From Enterocloster hominis (ex Liu et al. 2021) (GTDB lineage Bacteria > Bacillota > Clostridia > Lachnospirales > Lachnospiraceae), in NCBI GenBank assembly GCA_014385265.1, contig JACRTJ010000027.1:107035-171034 (forward strand): DNA of 64,000 nt. The letters run 5' to 3'. How positions within the stretch are numbered: the stretch's first letter is position 1; each line of letters opens with the position of its first letter. Positions 8,157 through 16,870 of this stretch are shown piece after piece. Position numbers and translations under genes: made by a program. The notes beneath the pieces are model-generated. The model saw only the letters and a program-made list of their open reading frames with translations, was not told where the DNA came from and searched no databases.

Positions 8157-9854
8157 TTAATTCAGTTCTTTTACAACTCTCTCAAGGGCCTCAAGAGCGT
8201 CGTCCGGAAGCTTGTCGTAGCCTTCCTTGGCAACTGCAAATTCCTTGATCTCGTTGACGCGGTCGTTCATACGGGCCTTTAACTGGCTTACGTACTCCGG
8301 ATCGTTCATATCCGGCACAAAGCCTTCCCAGTCCATGATCTCGATATCGGAGAACGGACCCCACTGATGGAAGTCTGCCTTCTTCTCAACGATGGCTTCC
8401 AGGATTCCAAGGGTGTCGGCCGGTTTTACCTTCTTGCCCATGAAATCGCCGGTGTTCACGATATAGCAGTCCACGTTCTTTTCCTCAACCAGCTTTTTGA
8501 ATTTCTCATAGTCGTTGGCTAACGGATATGTACGGAACGGGTTTGCGTACGGAACCACAACCAGCTTGTTGGGATCCACGCCAGGAGCAAGACGCTCTGC
8601 GGAGGATCTCTTAGTTGCCAGGGTAGCGCCCATAACGGAAGCTAAGGAAGCCCCTTTTAATTTTACTACCGGCGGGATGGTCGGGTCCTTCATGATCCAG
8701 AAAATAGCGTTGACCGGGGAGTCGATCCTGTCCACACGGTTGGGAGACCATAATTTGGACTTGATGGCGCGGCCGTTGCCGTTTCTTACATCCTCTGTCA
8801 CCAGCTGGATCTTTCCGTCCTCATCCAGGGTCGCAGAGCAGTTCTGGGCGGTCAGCAGGTACTGGTTGTCCGGGCAGCCGGTGGGATAATCGGCCGTCTT
8901 ATCAAAGTATGTGGGCTCCAGTGCGATGGATGCGCAGGTATCTGTGTTGATGATGAACGCATCGTCGTGAAGGACCTTGATCTCGTACTTGCCGCCGTGT
9001 TTTGCATGGGTCAGGGTGGACTTACCGGATCCGGACAGGCCGTATACGGAAGCTACGTACTTGCTGCCGTCAGCCAGGGTGTATTCCTTCTGTCCGCCGT
9101 GGCAGGAAGCGTAGCCGTTGCGGTTTGCAATGGCCCATGCCATGGTCAGGGTGCCCTTCTTGTGCTCACCGAAATATCTCATACCAAGGATGCATGCGCA
9201 GTTGGTATCGGTATTGAAGTAGCACAGGGTCTTTTTCTGGGGATCGGACAGGCAGTCCAGGGATACGCTGGGTCTGTCGGAGCCGCACCACTGGGGATCG
9301 GAGAAGATATAGATATCCGGCTCCTTTCCGTCGCCCACGGGTTTGGATTTTTTGTACATCTTTACGTACTCATCAGACATGTACTGGAAGTTTAACATCC
9401 AGTTGTACATGATGTTTTCTTCTCCCTCCGGGATCAGAAGGTGGGCCTTAACCATAAATTCGGGATCCAGGCCTACGAAAACCTCTGCATGGTACATGGT
9501 TTTCCAGCGGGACTCGTAGATCGCGTCCATCGCTACCTTGTCAAGGGCTTCACAGTCCACGCCCGGCTCGCCTGCGATGCGGCGTGCAGTTGCGTAGCGG
9601 CCGGTGATGGCTCCGTCGTTGAATAACAGAACCTTCGCGTCCTTGTCCAGACCAAATTCCTCTCCTCTGTAAACGGGCATATCGGTCACGATCGTTCCTG
9701 GAGAATTCTTTGCTAATTCATAAGCCTCTCTCAGGGTATTTACCTTTACCACGTTGTTGCCGTAAAAAGCACCCTCGATGATGGATCTGGTTTTGGAAAA
9801 GCCCACTTTTCCTTTACCAATTTCGCTGATTGGGTAATAAGCCTTTGTTGACAT
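8157..9854 (-). CDS. pckA: Phosphoenolpyruvate carboxykinase (ATP)
   Basis: This 565-residue cytosolic enzyme interconverts oxaloacetate plus ATP with phosphoenolpyruvate, CO2 and ADP. The P-loop GLSGSGKST is near residue 270, followed by the HDDAF metal-binding motif and the LEPTYFDKTADYPTG segment typical of ATP-dependent PEPCK. Length fits the family, whose usual size is 520-600 residues. In fermenting gut anaerobes the enzyme often runs in the CO2-fixing direction to make oxaloacetate; direction here is inference. A consensus promoter and an AAGGAGG site precede the ATG, and a terminator follows, so it is a single-gene unit. Confidence 0.96.
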   Translation of the reverse strand: MSTKAYYPISEIGKGKVGFSKTRSIIEGAFYGNNVVKVNTLREAYELAKNSPGTIVTDMPVYRGEEFGLDKDAKVLLFNDGAITGRYATARRIAGEPGVDCEALDKVAMDAIYESRWKTMYHAEVFVGLDPEFMVKAHLLIPEGEENIMYNWMLNFQYMSDEYVKMYKKSKPVGDGKEPDIYIFSDPQWCGSDRPSVSLDCLSDPQKKTLCYFNTDTNCACILGMRYFGEHKKGTLTMAWAIANRNGYASCHGGQKEYTLADGSKYVASVYGLSGSGKSTLTHAKHGGKYEIKVLHDDAFIINTDTCASIALEPTYFDKTADYPTGCPDNQYLLTAQNCSATLDEDGKIQLVTEDVRNGNGRAIKSKLWSPNRVDRIDSPVNAIFWIMKDPTIPPVVKLKGASLASVMGATLATKRSSAERLAPGVDPNKLVVVPYANPFRTYPLANDYEKFKKLVEEKNVDCYIVNTGDFMGKKVKPADTLGILEAIVEKKADFHQWGPFSDIEIMDWEGFVPDMNDPEYVSQLKARMNDRVNEIKEFAVAKEGYDKLPDDALEALERVVKELN

Positions 9855-9893
9855 TTGAAAAACCTCCTTGAATGTTGGTCACTAGATGGCTTT

Positions 9894-9922
9894 ATTATCC
9901 CATCAAAATTGGATAAAGTCAA
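9894..9922 (-). promoter_or_regulatory. Sigma-A promoter of pckA
   Basis: On the minus strand TTGACT (9917-9922) and GATAAT (9894-9899) are 17 bases apart, about 40 bases upstream of the pckA start codon. Confidence 0.82.
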
Positions 9923-9973
9923 TTCATTTTGCGATTTAATTTATTAGTTTTTTATGAATTTTGCATAAAAACG

Positions 9974-10012
9974 AAAAACCGGGACAGGTTTTCGTTTCCT
10001 ATCCCGGTTTTT
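9974..10012 (-). terminator. Terminator of the SleB-like gene
   Basis: AAAAACCGGGA (9974-9984) pairs perfectly with TCCCGGTTTTT (10002-10012). On the minus strand T-runs occur in and after the stem. It lies just past the stop of the hydrolase gene. Confidence 0.82.
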
Positions 10013-10014
10013 CA

Positions 10015-11040
10015 CTATTTAAAGAACTCGTGGTTCCCATGTTTGAACAAAAAGTCCAGGTGATTGTCAAACCAGCGGACATTTTTCCTGCTGGACGCCC
10101 TCCTGTTCATAAAATACAGAGCGCCGTCAGAATAATCCTCTCCCGCCAGGGCGCTGTCCACAGCCTCCACCGTGGCGTCTGTGACCCGGCACCGGTTGAT
10201 GGAGCCGTTGCCCACCGGCGAAAACTGATGTCTCTGGTAGACCACGCTGTGGACCGTATCCGGGAAGGTATCGCTTTCCACCCGGTTTAAGATCACATTG
10301 GCCACCAGGATCCTTCCGGTCCGGTCGCAGTTTCCAGCCTCTGCCTGGACGATCTTAAGCAGCGTCTGGTAATCCCGGTCTGACAGGGAGACCGATGCCG
10401 CCGCTTCCTGTGTTTCCGGTGCAGACGGCTGCTCCGGCCTACCGGAAGCCTCCTGGGCGGCTGCACCTTCCGCAAGCTCAGCGCTCTCTCCAGAAGCTGT
10501 CCCTTCCTGGCCGCCAGAGCCCTCCCGGACGGCTGCCCGCTCAGAAGTTTCCGCGCTTTCCGCGGCTTCTCCTTCCGGCGCACCGGAGTCCTCCCCGGCC
10601 GCTGCCTCTTCCTGGGCTCCAGAGCCTTCCGCAGCAGTCTCCGCTTCCTGATCCGGGTCTTCTCCCTCTCCGGCTTCCCCGCCTTCAGGCGTCTCCGCGC
10701 CGTTCTCTGCCTCCTCTTTTCTGGTCTCTGTTCCGTTTTCCGTGTCCGCGGCCTCCTCAGCCGCCATTATGCTTTCTGGATCACGTTTCTCTTCGTCTGT
10801 ATTTCCATCATGCGTTCCCTCTTCCTGGCCGCCGCTCTCTCCCGGCGTCTCAGCAAAGGCCACCATAGCACCGTTTCCCGTCTCCGGAAAGCTCCCTGCG
10901 GCAAAGGTAATGGCTGTCACCAGAAGGATACCAGCCGTAAGGACTGCCGTATCCCGGCGTCTTTTGGCAGGTGCGCTGGCAGACAGCATTTTTATACTCT
11001 GGAAAACTGTCTGAAGAAATGAGTTCCATGTCTGCTTCAT
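10015..11040 (-). CDS. SleB-type cell wall hydrolase with long Glu/Ala-rich linker
   Basis: The 341-residue protein has a basic N-terminus, one membrane or signal segment (residues about 30-50), then about 150 residues of Glu/Ala/Gly/Ser-rich low-complexity sequence, and a C-terminal SleB/CwlJ (Hydrolase_2) domain of about 120 residues. The domain begins DYQTLLKIVQAEAGNCD, where the Glu is the expected catalytic residue, and contains GRILVANVILNRV and FSPVGNGSI. Such enzymes cut spore cortex or vegetative peptidoglycan. The linker probably spans the wall. A GAGG site precedes the ATG. Whether it acts in germination or growth cannot be told from sequence. Confidence 0.85.
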   Translation of the reverse strand: MKQTWNSFLQTVFQSIKMLSASAPAKRRRDTAVLTAGILLVTAITFAAGSFPETGNGAMVAFAETPGESGGQEEGTHDGNTDEEKRDPESIMAAEEAADTENGTETRKEEAENGAETPEGGEAGEGEDPDQEAETAAEGSGAQEEAAAGEDSGAPEGEAAESAETSERAAVREGSGGQEGTASGESAELAEGAAAQEASGRPEQPSAPETQEAAASVSLSDRDYQTLLKIVQAEAGNCDRTGRILVANVILNRVESDTFPDTVHSVVYQRHQFSPVGNGSINRCRVTDATVEAVDSALAGEDYSDGALYFMNRRASSRKNVRWFDNHLDFLFKHGNHEFFK

Positions 11041-11366
11041 CGATTGCCTCTTTTCTCCGTTCTGCCTCCGGAAAGCCTCCAGGCGGCAGATGGTTATTTT
11101 TCCGTCTCACCGGACGGCGTCTGTGATTATAGGAGAACGGGAGGCCAAAAGTCAATAAGGCTTCTGCATTTTTGTTGTATTTCACAGCCTTATTTTTAAC
11201 TTTTGTCATGATTTTTTAACATTTTGCAAGAACTTTTTCTTGATTTTCCTCGTATTTTTGTTACCATTGGCCCTATGGACTTTTAACATTTATTACAAAT
11301 TTGTTAAGTTTTTATCCCCCACTTTAAAGGGGTTTTCCGGTCCTTTACACCTTATGTCAACCACTT
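11041..11366. other. Intergenic region, AT-rich, no gene seen
   Basis: About 325 bases without a coding frame. It contains repeated TTTTTAAC/TTGTTA words, including TTAACA facing TTGTTAA at about 11284-11306, and a weak CCCC/GGGG hairpin near 11316-11333 that may help end the YbaK transcript. It should also hold the promoter of the SleB-like gene. None of these is strong enough to call separately. Confidence 0.4.
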
Positions 11367-11843
11367 TTACATGAGATCTGCCATTTCAGCGCCCACATAC
11401 CTCCCCAGATCCGCCGGGGACAGGATCACCTGGACGCCACGCATGCCGGCGCTGACGGCGATTTTTTCATACTCCCCTGCCGACTTGTCCAGATAGGTGG
11501 GGAATCTCTTTTTCATCCCGATGGGAGAACAGCCGCCCCGGACATAGCCGGTGACCGGAAGGAGCTCCTTCATCGGAAGCATCTCCACCTTCTTGTCTCC
11601 CGCCGCCCTGGCCGCCTTTTTCAGATCCACCTCTCCGTCCACCGGAATACAGCAGACCATATATCCTGTCTTTTCTCCCCGGAGCACCAGGGTCTTAAAA
11701 ACGCTCCCATGGTCCACGCCCATGAGGTCCGCGGCATGGCTCCCGGAAAGGTCATTTTCGTCCACCGGATATTCCTTTGCTTCATAGGCGATCTTCGCCG
11801 CATCCAGAAGACGCATCACATTGGTCTTAACCAGTTTCTTCAT
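11367..11843 (-). CDS. ybaK: Cys-tRNA(Pro)/Cys-tRNA deacylase, YbaK/EbsC type
   Basis: The 158-residue protein matches the YbaK/EbsC editing-domain family, which hydrolyses Cys-tRNA(Pro) mischarged by prolyl-tRNA synthetase. Recognisable parts are the N-terminal TNVMRLLDAAKIAYE segment, DHGSVFKTLVL with the conserved catalytic-site Lys, VDLKKAARAAGDKKV and GGCSPIGMKKRFPTYLD. The ATG at 11843 follows an AAGGAAGGG site and gives the usual family length; a longer frame to 11921 lacks support. It lies 83 bases downstream of yebC and may share its transcript. Confidence 0.92.
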   Translation of the reverse strand: MKKLVKTNVMRLLDAAKIAYEAKEYPVDENDLSGSHAADLMGVDHGSVFKTLVLRGEKTGYMVCCIPVDGEVDLKKAARAAGDKKVEMLPMKELLPVTGYVRGGCSPIGMKKRFPTYLDKSAGEYEKIAVSAGMRGVQVILSPADLGRYVGAEMADLM

Positions 11844-11926
11844 ATTATAATCCCTTCCTTCTAAAAAACTCCTCTCCGTTTCATCCCTGGGACGATCCGG
11901 AAAGGAGCTTCTTTCATTCATATTGA

Positions 11927-12655
11927 TTATTCGGACCAGTTGTGGAATACAGCCTGGACATCGTCATCCTCGTCTAAAAGATCCAGGATCCGGTTCATCT
12001 TCTTGATGGCGTCATCGTCGGTCAGCTCCACGTAGTTCTGGGGGATCATGGTCACTTCCGCCTGCATCATGGGGATACCGGCCTTTTCCAGAGCCTCGCG
12101 CACCTCGCTGAAGGCGTCGGGATCGGTCACCACCTCAAAGCTGTCCTCCTCCTCGGAGAAATCCTCAGCTCCGGCGTCCAGAGCTGCCATCATCAGCTCG
12201 TCGGCATCCATCTCGCACTCTTCCTTGTCGATGATGATCTGGCCTTTTTTGTCGAACATGAAGGATACGCTTCCCTGGGCTCCTACGTTTCCGCCGCCCT
12301 TGGTAAAGGCGCTCCTTACATTGGCTGCGGTACGGTTTTTATTGTCAGTCAGAGTCTCTACGATGATGGCAATGCCGTTGGGGCCGTAGCCCTCATAAAC
12401 CAGGTTTTCATAGTTTACAGAGCCCAGGTCCCCGGCAGCCTTTTTAATTCCGCGGTCGATGGTATCGTTGGGCATGTTGTTGGCCTTGGCCTTGGCGATC
12501 ACATCACGGAGCTTGCTGTTATTGGCCGGATCTGCGCCGCCTTCCTTAACTGCAACAGCGATCTCTCTTCCGATCACGGTAAAGATCTTTCCCTTGGCCG
12601 CATCGTTCTTTTCTTTCTTATGTTTAATATTGGCAAATTTGGAATGTCCTGACAT
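11927..12655 (-). CDS. yebC: YebC/PmpR family translation or regulatory factor
   Basis: The 242-residue protein begins with the signature [20 protein letters not shown] and continues with the family blocks [24 protein letters not shown] and FMFDKKG. YebC proteins were described as DNA-binding regulators and more recently as ribosome-associated factors that ease translation of proline-rich stretches; the role here is by family only. The ATG at 12655 follows AAGGAGC; the frame stays open upstream to 12721 but the family always begins at MSGHSK. A promoter lies at 12749-12777. Confidence 0.95.
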   Translation of the reverse strand: MSGHSKFANIKHKKEKNDAAKGKIFTVIGREIAVAVKEGGADPANNSKLRDVIAKAKANNMPNDTIDRGIKKAAGDLGSVNYENLVYEGYGPNGIAIIVETLTDNKNRTAANVRSAFTKGGGNVGAQGSVSFMFDKKGQIIIDKEECEMDADELMMAALDAGAEDFSEEEDSFEVVTDPDAFSEVREALEKAGIPMMQAEVTMIPQNYVELTDDDAIKKMNRILDLLDEDDDVQAVFHNWSE

Positions 12656-12748
12656 TTTTCCTGCTCCTTTTCTTGTTTCTTCTATATTTATCGTATTTCC
12701 ATCATAATCTGTAACGGTCATGTCCTTACAGTTACCATAATCCTAAAT

Positions 12749-12777
12749 ATTCTAGCATTATTTTAAGTCCTTGGCAA
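12749..12777 (-). promoter_or_regulatory. Sigma-A promoter of yebC
   Basis: On the minus strand TTGCCA (12772-12777) and TAGAAT (12749-12754) are 17 bases apart. It is divergent from the S9 peptidase promoter about 80 bases away. Confidence 0.75.
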
Positions 12778-12855
12778 GAGCTTTTCTGTGGATTTTCCCT
12801 TCGGCCATTTTATTCATATTTTCCTGCCGGACGGCTCCGAAACAGCAACGTTTTC

Positions 12856-12883
12856 TTGACAGCTTTTACAGGCATGTTATAAT
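12856..12883 (+). promoter_or_regulatory. Sigma-A promoter of the S9 peptidase gene
   Basis: TTGACA (12856-12861) and TATAAT (12878-12883) are both perfect consensus hexamers with a 16-base spacer. Confidence 0.82.
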
Positions 12884-12919
12884 AGAACTACATAATTATC
12901 AAAATATGGAGGCAGCACT

Positions 12920-14854
12920 ATGAAAAAGATTGAAATCGATACCTTTTTGAAATTTCAGTTCGTAAGCAATCCTTCCTTCTCACCCGATGGAAAGTACATT
13001 GCCTTTGTGGTATCCAACGCAGACAGAGCGGAAAATACATACAAAGCCAACCTCTACGTTTACGATATGGCTGAAAAAAAGGTTCGGAAGATGACCAGCG
13101 GCGGCGACGCAAAGAGCTATGTCTGGACAAACGACAATACCCTTCTCTTCCCGGCTGCAAGATGCAGCGAGGTGAAGAAGAAACAGGAAGCCGGAGAAGC
13201 CCTCACAAGCTTCTATGAGATCTCCCCCGAAGGCGGAGAGGCCTGCCACGCCTTTACGGTGCCCGCAAAGATCATCGGCTTTAAAGCACTGCCCGACGGA
13301 CGTTTCCTTATGACTGCAAGCCAGGATAATCATAAGGACACAAGAAAGAAATCCTATGAGGTCTTCGACGAGCTTCCCTTCTGGGGCAACGGCTTAGGCT
13401 ACACCAACGCAAAGAGAAACCGTTTTGCCGTTTATAACAGAGAAAACGGAGAGCTTTCTTACGTGGCCTGCGACTGGACCGACTGCACCCAGTCCTCTGT
13501 CCTTGGCGATCTTCTCCTTTATAAGGCGTATCCCTGGAAGCAGAACGTGCGCGGTTTAAACGAGGGAATTTATCTCTATAACTTAAAGACCGGCGAGACA
13601 AAGACATTACTGGAGCCGGATACCATGCACACCGGAACCATCGAGCTCTTAAACGAAAATGAGGCTCTTGTGGCTGCCATCGACTCCGACTACCGCTATA
13701 CCAATAAGTACAACAGCTTTTATAAGATGAACTTAGCGGACGGCTCCATGAACCTGTTTGTACCCTATGACGCCTCCATCGCCTCCGGCTCTGTGGGAAG
13801 CGACGCAAGATACGGCTCCGGCCGCGGCCAGAAGCTGTTAAACGGCGACTTCTACTTTATCTCCACCGTAGACGACTTTGCATGGTTAAGAAAGCTGGAC
13901 AAGGACGGCAATATCTCCGACAGCCTCACAAAGGGAAGCTCCTGCGACAGCTTCGACGTCAACGGCGAACACCTGGTAAGCTGTGAACTCCAGGGAACAA
14001 AGCTTGCGGAGCTTTACCTGGACGGTGAGCAGATCACCCACTTCAACGACTTTGTTGGAGAGGAATATTCCGTTGTGACCCCCGAGGCCTTTTCCTTCAC
14101 AGCCAGCGACGGCTATGAGATCCACGGCTGGGTGATGAAGCCGGCAGATTATGAGGAAGGCGTTTCCTATCCGGCCATCTTCCATATCCACGGAGGCCCC
14201 CGCACCGTATTCTCCGACGTATTCCACCACGAGATGCAGATGTGGGCCAATGCCGGATACTTCGTGTTCTACTGCAATCCCAGAGGCTCTGACGGCCGCG
14301 GCACCGATTTCGGAAACATCAACGGCATCTACGGGACCGTGGACTACCAGAACCTGATGGATTTCACCGACGAGGTATTAAAGAGATATCCCCAGATCGA
14401 TACAGCCCGTGTGGGCGTTACCGGCGGCTCCTACGGCGGCTTCATGACCAACTGGATCGTGGGCCACACCGACCGCTTCAAAGCAGCCGTATCCCAGCGT
14501 TCCATCTCCAACTGGGTATCCTTTGAGCACAACTCTGATATCGGCCACACCTTTATCGTAAACAACCAGGGCGCCAATACAAGAGAGAATGTGGAGCTTC
14601 TCTGGAAGCAGTCCCCGCTCCAGTATGCCCCCAACTGCAAGACCCCGATCCTCTTTATCCACTCCGACGAGGACTACCGCTGCTATATGGCAGAGGGGCT
14701 TGCCATGTACAGCGCCGTTATGAGAAACGGCTGTCCCTCCAGGCTCTGCCTCTTCCACGGCGAGAACCACGAGCTCTCCCGCGGCGGAAAGCCGGAAAAC
14801 AGGATCGACCGTATGACGGAGATCTTAAACTGGATGGACCAGTATCTGAAATAG
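12920..14854 (+). CDS. S9 family serine peptidase (prolyl oligopeptidase/acylaminoacyl-peptidase type)
   Basis: The 644-residue protein has an N-terminal seven-bladed-propeller-like half (residues 1 to about 385; WD40-like segment SPDGKYIAFVVS) and a C-terminal alpha/beta hydrolase half. The catalytic triad is visible: Ser in GGSYGGFMTN near residue 500, Asp in HSDEDYR near 585 and His in GENHELSRGGKP near 615. There is no signal peptide, so it should be cytosolic and clear short peptides. A GGAGG site precedes the ATG, and the gene stands alone between a promoter and a terminator. The codon choice is more pyrimidine-ending than neighbouring genes, in keeping with good expression. Confidence 0.92.
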   Translation: MKKIEIDTFLKFQFVSNPSFSPDGKYIAFVVSNADRAENTYKANLYVYDMAEKKVRKMTSGGDAKSYVWTNDNTLLFPAARCSEVKKKQEAGEALTSFYEISPEGGEACHAFTVPAKIIGFKALPDGRFLMTASQDNHKDTRKKSYEVFDELPFWGNGLGYTNAKRNRFAVYNRENGELSYVACDWTDCTQSSVLGDLLLYKAYPWKQNVRGLNEGIYLYNLKTGETKTLLEPDTMHTGTIELLNENEALVAAIDSDYRYTNKYNSFYKMNLADGSMNLFVPYDASIASGSVGSDARYGSGRGQKLLNGDFYFISTVDDFAWLRKLDKDGNISDSLTKGSSCDSFDVNGEHLVSCELQGTKLAELYLDGEQITHFNDFVGEEYSVVTPEAFSFTASDGYEIHGWVMKPADYEEGVSYPAIFHIHGGPRTVFSDVFHHEMQMWANAGYFVFYCNPRGSDGRGTDFGNINGIYGTVDYQNLMDFTDEVLKRYPQIDTARVGVTGGSYGGFMTNWIVGHTDRFKAAVSQRSISNWVSFEHNSDIGHTFIVNNQGANTRENVELLWKQSPLQYAPNCKTPILFIHSDEDYRCYMAEGLAMYSAVMRNGCPSRLCLFHGENHELSRGGKPENRIDRMTEILNWMDQYLK

Positions 14855-14862
14855 GACCGTCA

Positions 14863-14916
14863 AAAAAATCCCCCGTCCGGAAGCGGCTCTGCTGCCTGCC
14901 CCGGACGGGGGATCCT
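14863..14916. terminator. Bidirectional terminator between convergent genes
   Basis: CCCCCGTCCGG (14870-14880) pairs perfectly with CCGGACGGGGG (14901-14911). An A-run precedes it and CTTTT follows, so it can stop both the S9 peptidase transcript and the opposite CBS-domain gene. Confidence 0.85.
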
Positions 14917-14917
14917 T

Positions 14918-16279
14918 TTATCCTTCGTTTTCTTTTTCATGTTCCGGCCCGGCATCCCGTTCCGCCGCTACCGTCTGTATGATCTTATTCTCTGCCTTTA
15001 CGATACTGAACCGGTAGCCTCCGAAGACCACCTGGCCCTTTTCATCATCCTCCGGCAGATGGCCCAGCCTTGAGATCAGGAAGCCGTTTAAGGTGTCAAA
15101 ATTATCCTTATCGTCCTCGTCAAATTCCATCTCCAGGGCGTCCTCCACATCGTCCAGAGGCGTCATGCCCGAAAGCTGGAAGCTTCCGTTTTCCTTGACC
15201 ACGATATCGGGCTCCTCGTTGTCGTATTCATCCATGATGTTTCCGACGATCTCCTCCAGGATATCCTCCATGGTCACGATCCCGGCTGTCTGGCCGTATT
15301 CGTCGATGACGATCTCCATATGGATCTTCTCCGACTGCATCTCCTTAAATAAGGCATTGATATTTTTCGCCTCCGGAGCAAAATGGGCGCTCCTTAAAAG
15401 GCCGTCGATCTGGCTGATGGGCCTGTCCAGATACTCCTCCTGCTCTGCAAAATAAAGCACGTCCCGCATATGGAGCACGCCTACGATATTGTCGATATCC
15501 TCCTCGTAGACCGGGAACCTGGAATTGTTGGCCTCTTTTACGATGAAATCCACCGTTTCCTTTAAGGTCATAGTGCTTTCCAGGGCCACCACGTTCTTTC
15601 TGTGGGTCATGATATCCGATGCCACTTTATCGTCAAACTCAAAGATATTGGTAATCATTTCCGCTTCGCTGGCTTCCAGCACGCCCTGATCGTGGCCCTC
15701 GTTTACCATATACATGATATCCTCCTCGGTCACCTTCTCATTGGAGGACCGGATATCAATGCCCACTGCTTTTAAGACCACAAAGGCCGCCACGCTGATG
15801 AGCCAGGTGAACGGCGAAAGCAGCTTAATGGCCCACTCTACCACCGAAAGCGCCTTATAGCAGAACCGGATCGGGCTCTTGGCTGCCACGTGCTTGGGGA
15901 TTATAACTCCCAGGCAGACCAGAAAAAAGGCCACCGCAAAAAATGCCGCTGCCAGGGCCAGCCCCGCCGCAAGGCCCGGAGCCATCGCAAGCTTCACTGC
16001 CAGAAATCTCCGGATGTATCCCGCTGTCTGCGGCAGGGTAAAGGCTCCCAGCGCCAGTGTGAAAAAGCAGGTGACCACCTGGTTGGTGCGGACAAACTTC
16101 CCAGGATCCTCCTGGATCCTCAAAAGAGCCGCCGCTTTTTTATTTCCCTCGTCCCGCTCGTCCTCCAGCGCACTGGTGTTCAGCGCCTGGATCGCCGCCC
16201 CAAAGCCGTAGATCAGATAAAATACAGCCACGGAAGCCGCAAACAGCAAAATTCCTATCCACGAATTACCATCGTCCAT
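14918..16279 (-). CDS. CNNM/CorC-type membrane protein with CBS domains
   Basis: The roughly 453-residue protein has an N-terminal DUF21/CNNM transmembrane domain with about four membrane segments (residues 1-180), a CBS pair around residues 195-325 (DIMTHRKNVVALE, FPVYEEDIDNIVGVLHMRD) and a C-terminal CorC_HlyC domain beginning ELSGMTPLDDVEDAL. Members (YhdP, MpfA, TlyC, CorC) are magnesium/cobalt exporters or regulators; older names call them haemolysins. The ATG at 16279 has AAGGAG 14 bases upstream; a GTG at 16294 overlaps that site and is less likely. It lies 90 bases after mazF and may be the end of the rex run. Confidence 0.88.
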   Translation of the reverse strand: MDDGNSWIGILLFAASVAVFYLIYGFGAAIQALNTSALEDERDEGNKKAAALLRIQEDPGKFVRTNQVVTCFFTLALGAFTLPQTAGYIRRFLAVKLAMAPGLAAGLALAAAFFAVAFFLVCLGVIIPKHVAAKSPIRFCYKALSVVEWAIKLLSPFTWLISVAAFVVLKAVGIDIRSSNEKVTEEDIMYMVNEGHDQGVLEASEAEMITNIFEFDDKVASDIMTHRKNVVALESTMTLKETVDFIVKEANNSRFPVYEEDIDNIVGVLHMRDVLYFAEQEEYLDRPISQIDGLLRSAHFAPEAKNINALFKEMQSEKIHMEIVIDEYGQTAGIVTMEDILEEIVGNIMDEYDNEEPDIVVKENGSFQLSGMTPLDDVEDALEMEFDEDDKDNFDTLNGFLISRLGHLPEDDEKGQVVFGGYRFSIVKAENKIIQTVAAERDAGPEHEKENEG

Positions 16280-16369
16280 GAAAAATCTTTCCACTCCTTT
16301 TTTATCATTTGTATCCTAATATAGCATCATTGCCACATTTCGTCAACAAAACTCCCGAAATTCACGCCC

Positions 16370-16717
16370 TTATGTAGCAAGCTCCAGGCTGATCCGCAGG
16401 GCTTCGTTGACTTTTTCCTGAAGATTTTCATCGATATGGCATATTTTCTCCCTGAGTCTCTGTTTATCAATGGTTCGCAGCTGCTCCAGGAGGATCACTG
16501 AGTCCCGGACCATGTCGCACTGTCTGGCGGAAAGCTCCACGTGGGTGGGCAGCTTTGCCTTATTCATTTTCGATGTGATGGCCGCACAGATCACCGTTGG
16601 ACTGTGCTTATTTCCCACATCATTCTGTATGATGAGCACCGGCCGGACTCCTCCCTGTTCAGAGCCCACCACCGGCCGCAGGTCTGCATAATAAATATCT
16701 CCGCGTCTGATGATCAA
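16370..16717 (-). CDS. mazF: MazF/NdoA-type endoribonuclease toxin, no adjacent antitoxin
   Basis: The protein of about 115 residues closely resembles Bacillus Ndo[50 protein letters not shown] and [18 protein letters not shown]. These enzymes cleave single-stranded mRNA at short motifs. I favour a TTG start at 16717 because CGGAG lies 10 bases upstream and the product then begins like NdoA; a GTG at 16726 would sit directly on that ribosome site. In Bacilli an antitoxin gene lies between alr and the toxin. Here the 153-base gap holds only a 16-codon frame and a hairpin, so no antitoxin is visible. Confidence 0.93.
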   Translation of the reverse strand: MIIRRGDIYYADLRPVVGSEQGGVRPVLIIQNDVGNKHSPTVICAAITSKMNKAKLPTHVELSARQCDMVRDSVILLEQLRTIDKQRLREKICHIDENLQEKVNEALRISLELAT

Positions 16718-16807
16718 AGGTTTCACTCTCCGAAATGGTTTTCAGGTCTCCCTGTACCGAAAGTATTGACACTCTACGATTACCTTATGCAGAACTGCCG
16801 CAAAATG

Positions 16808-16835
16808 ATGCCGGAACCTGAAACCGGGCCGGCAT
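16808..16835 (-). terminator. Hairpin between alr and mazF
   Basis: ATGCCGG (16808-16814) pairs with CCGGCAT (16829-16835), followed on the minus strand by CATTTTG. It may be a weak terminator or attenuator that lowers mazF transcription after alr; the T-run is short. Confidence 0.4.
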
Positions 16836-16870
16836 TTAAAGGCCGCTTCCCCCTGGGACCGGAATGCTTG

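Noticed and set aside
10395..10868. Pro/Arg-rich plus-strand frame opposite the SleB-like linker
   Set aside because: It is the complement of the Glu/Ala-rich coding repeat and has low-complexity composition only.
11284..11306. Rex operator
   Set aside because: TTAACA and TTGTTAA are present but in the reverse order and with too long a spacer for a TTGTTAA-N4-TTAACAA-type site.
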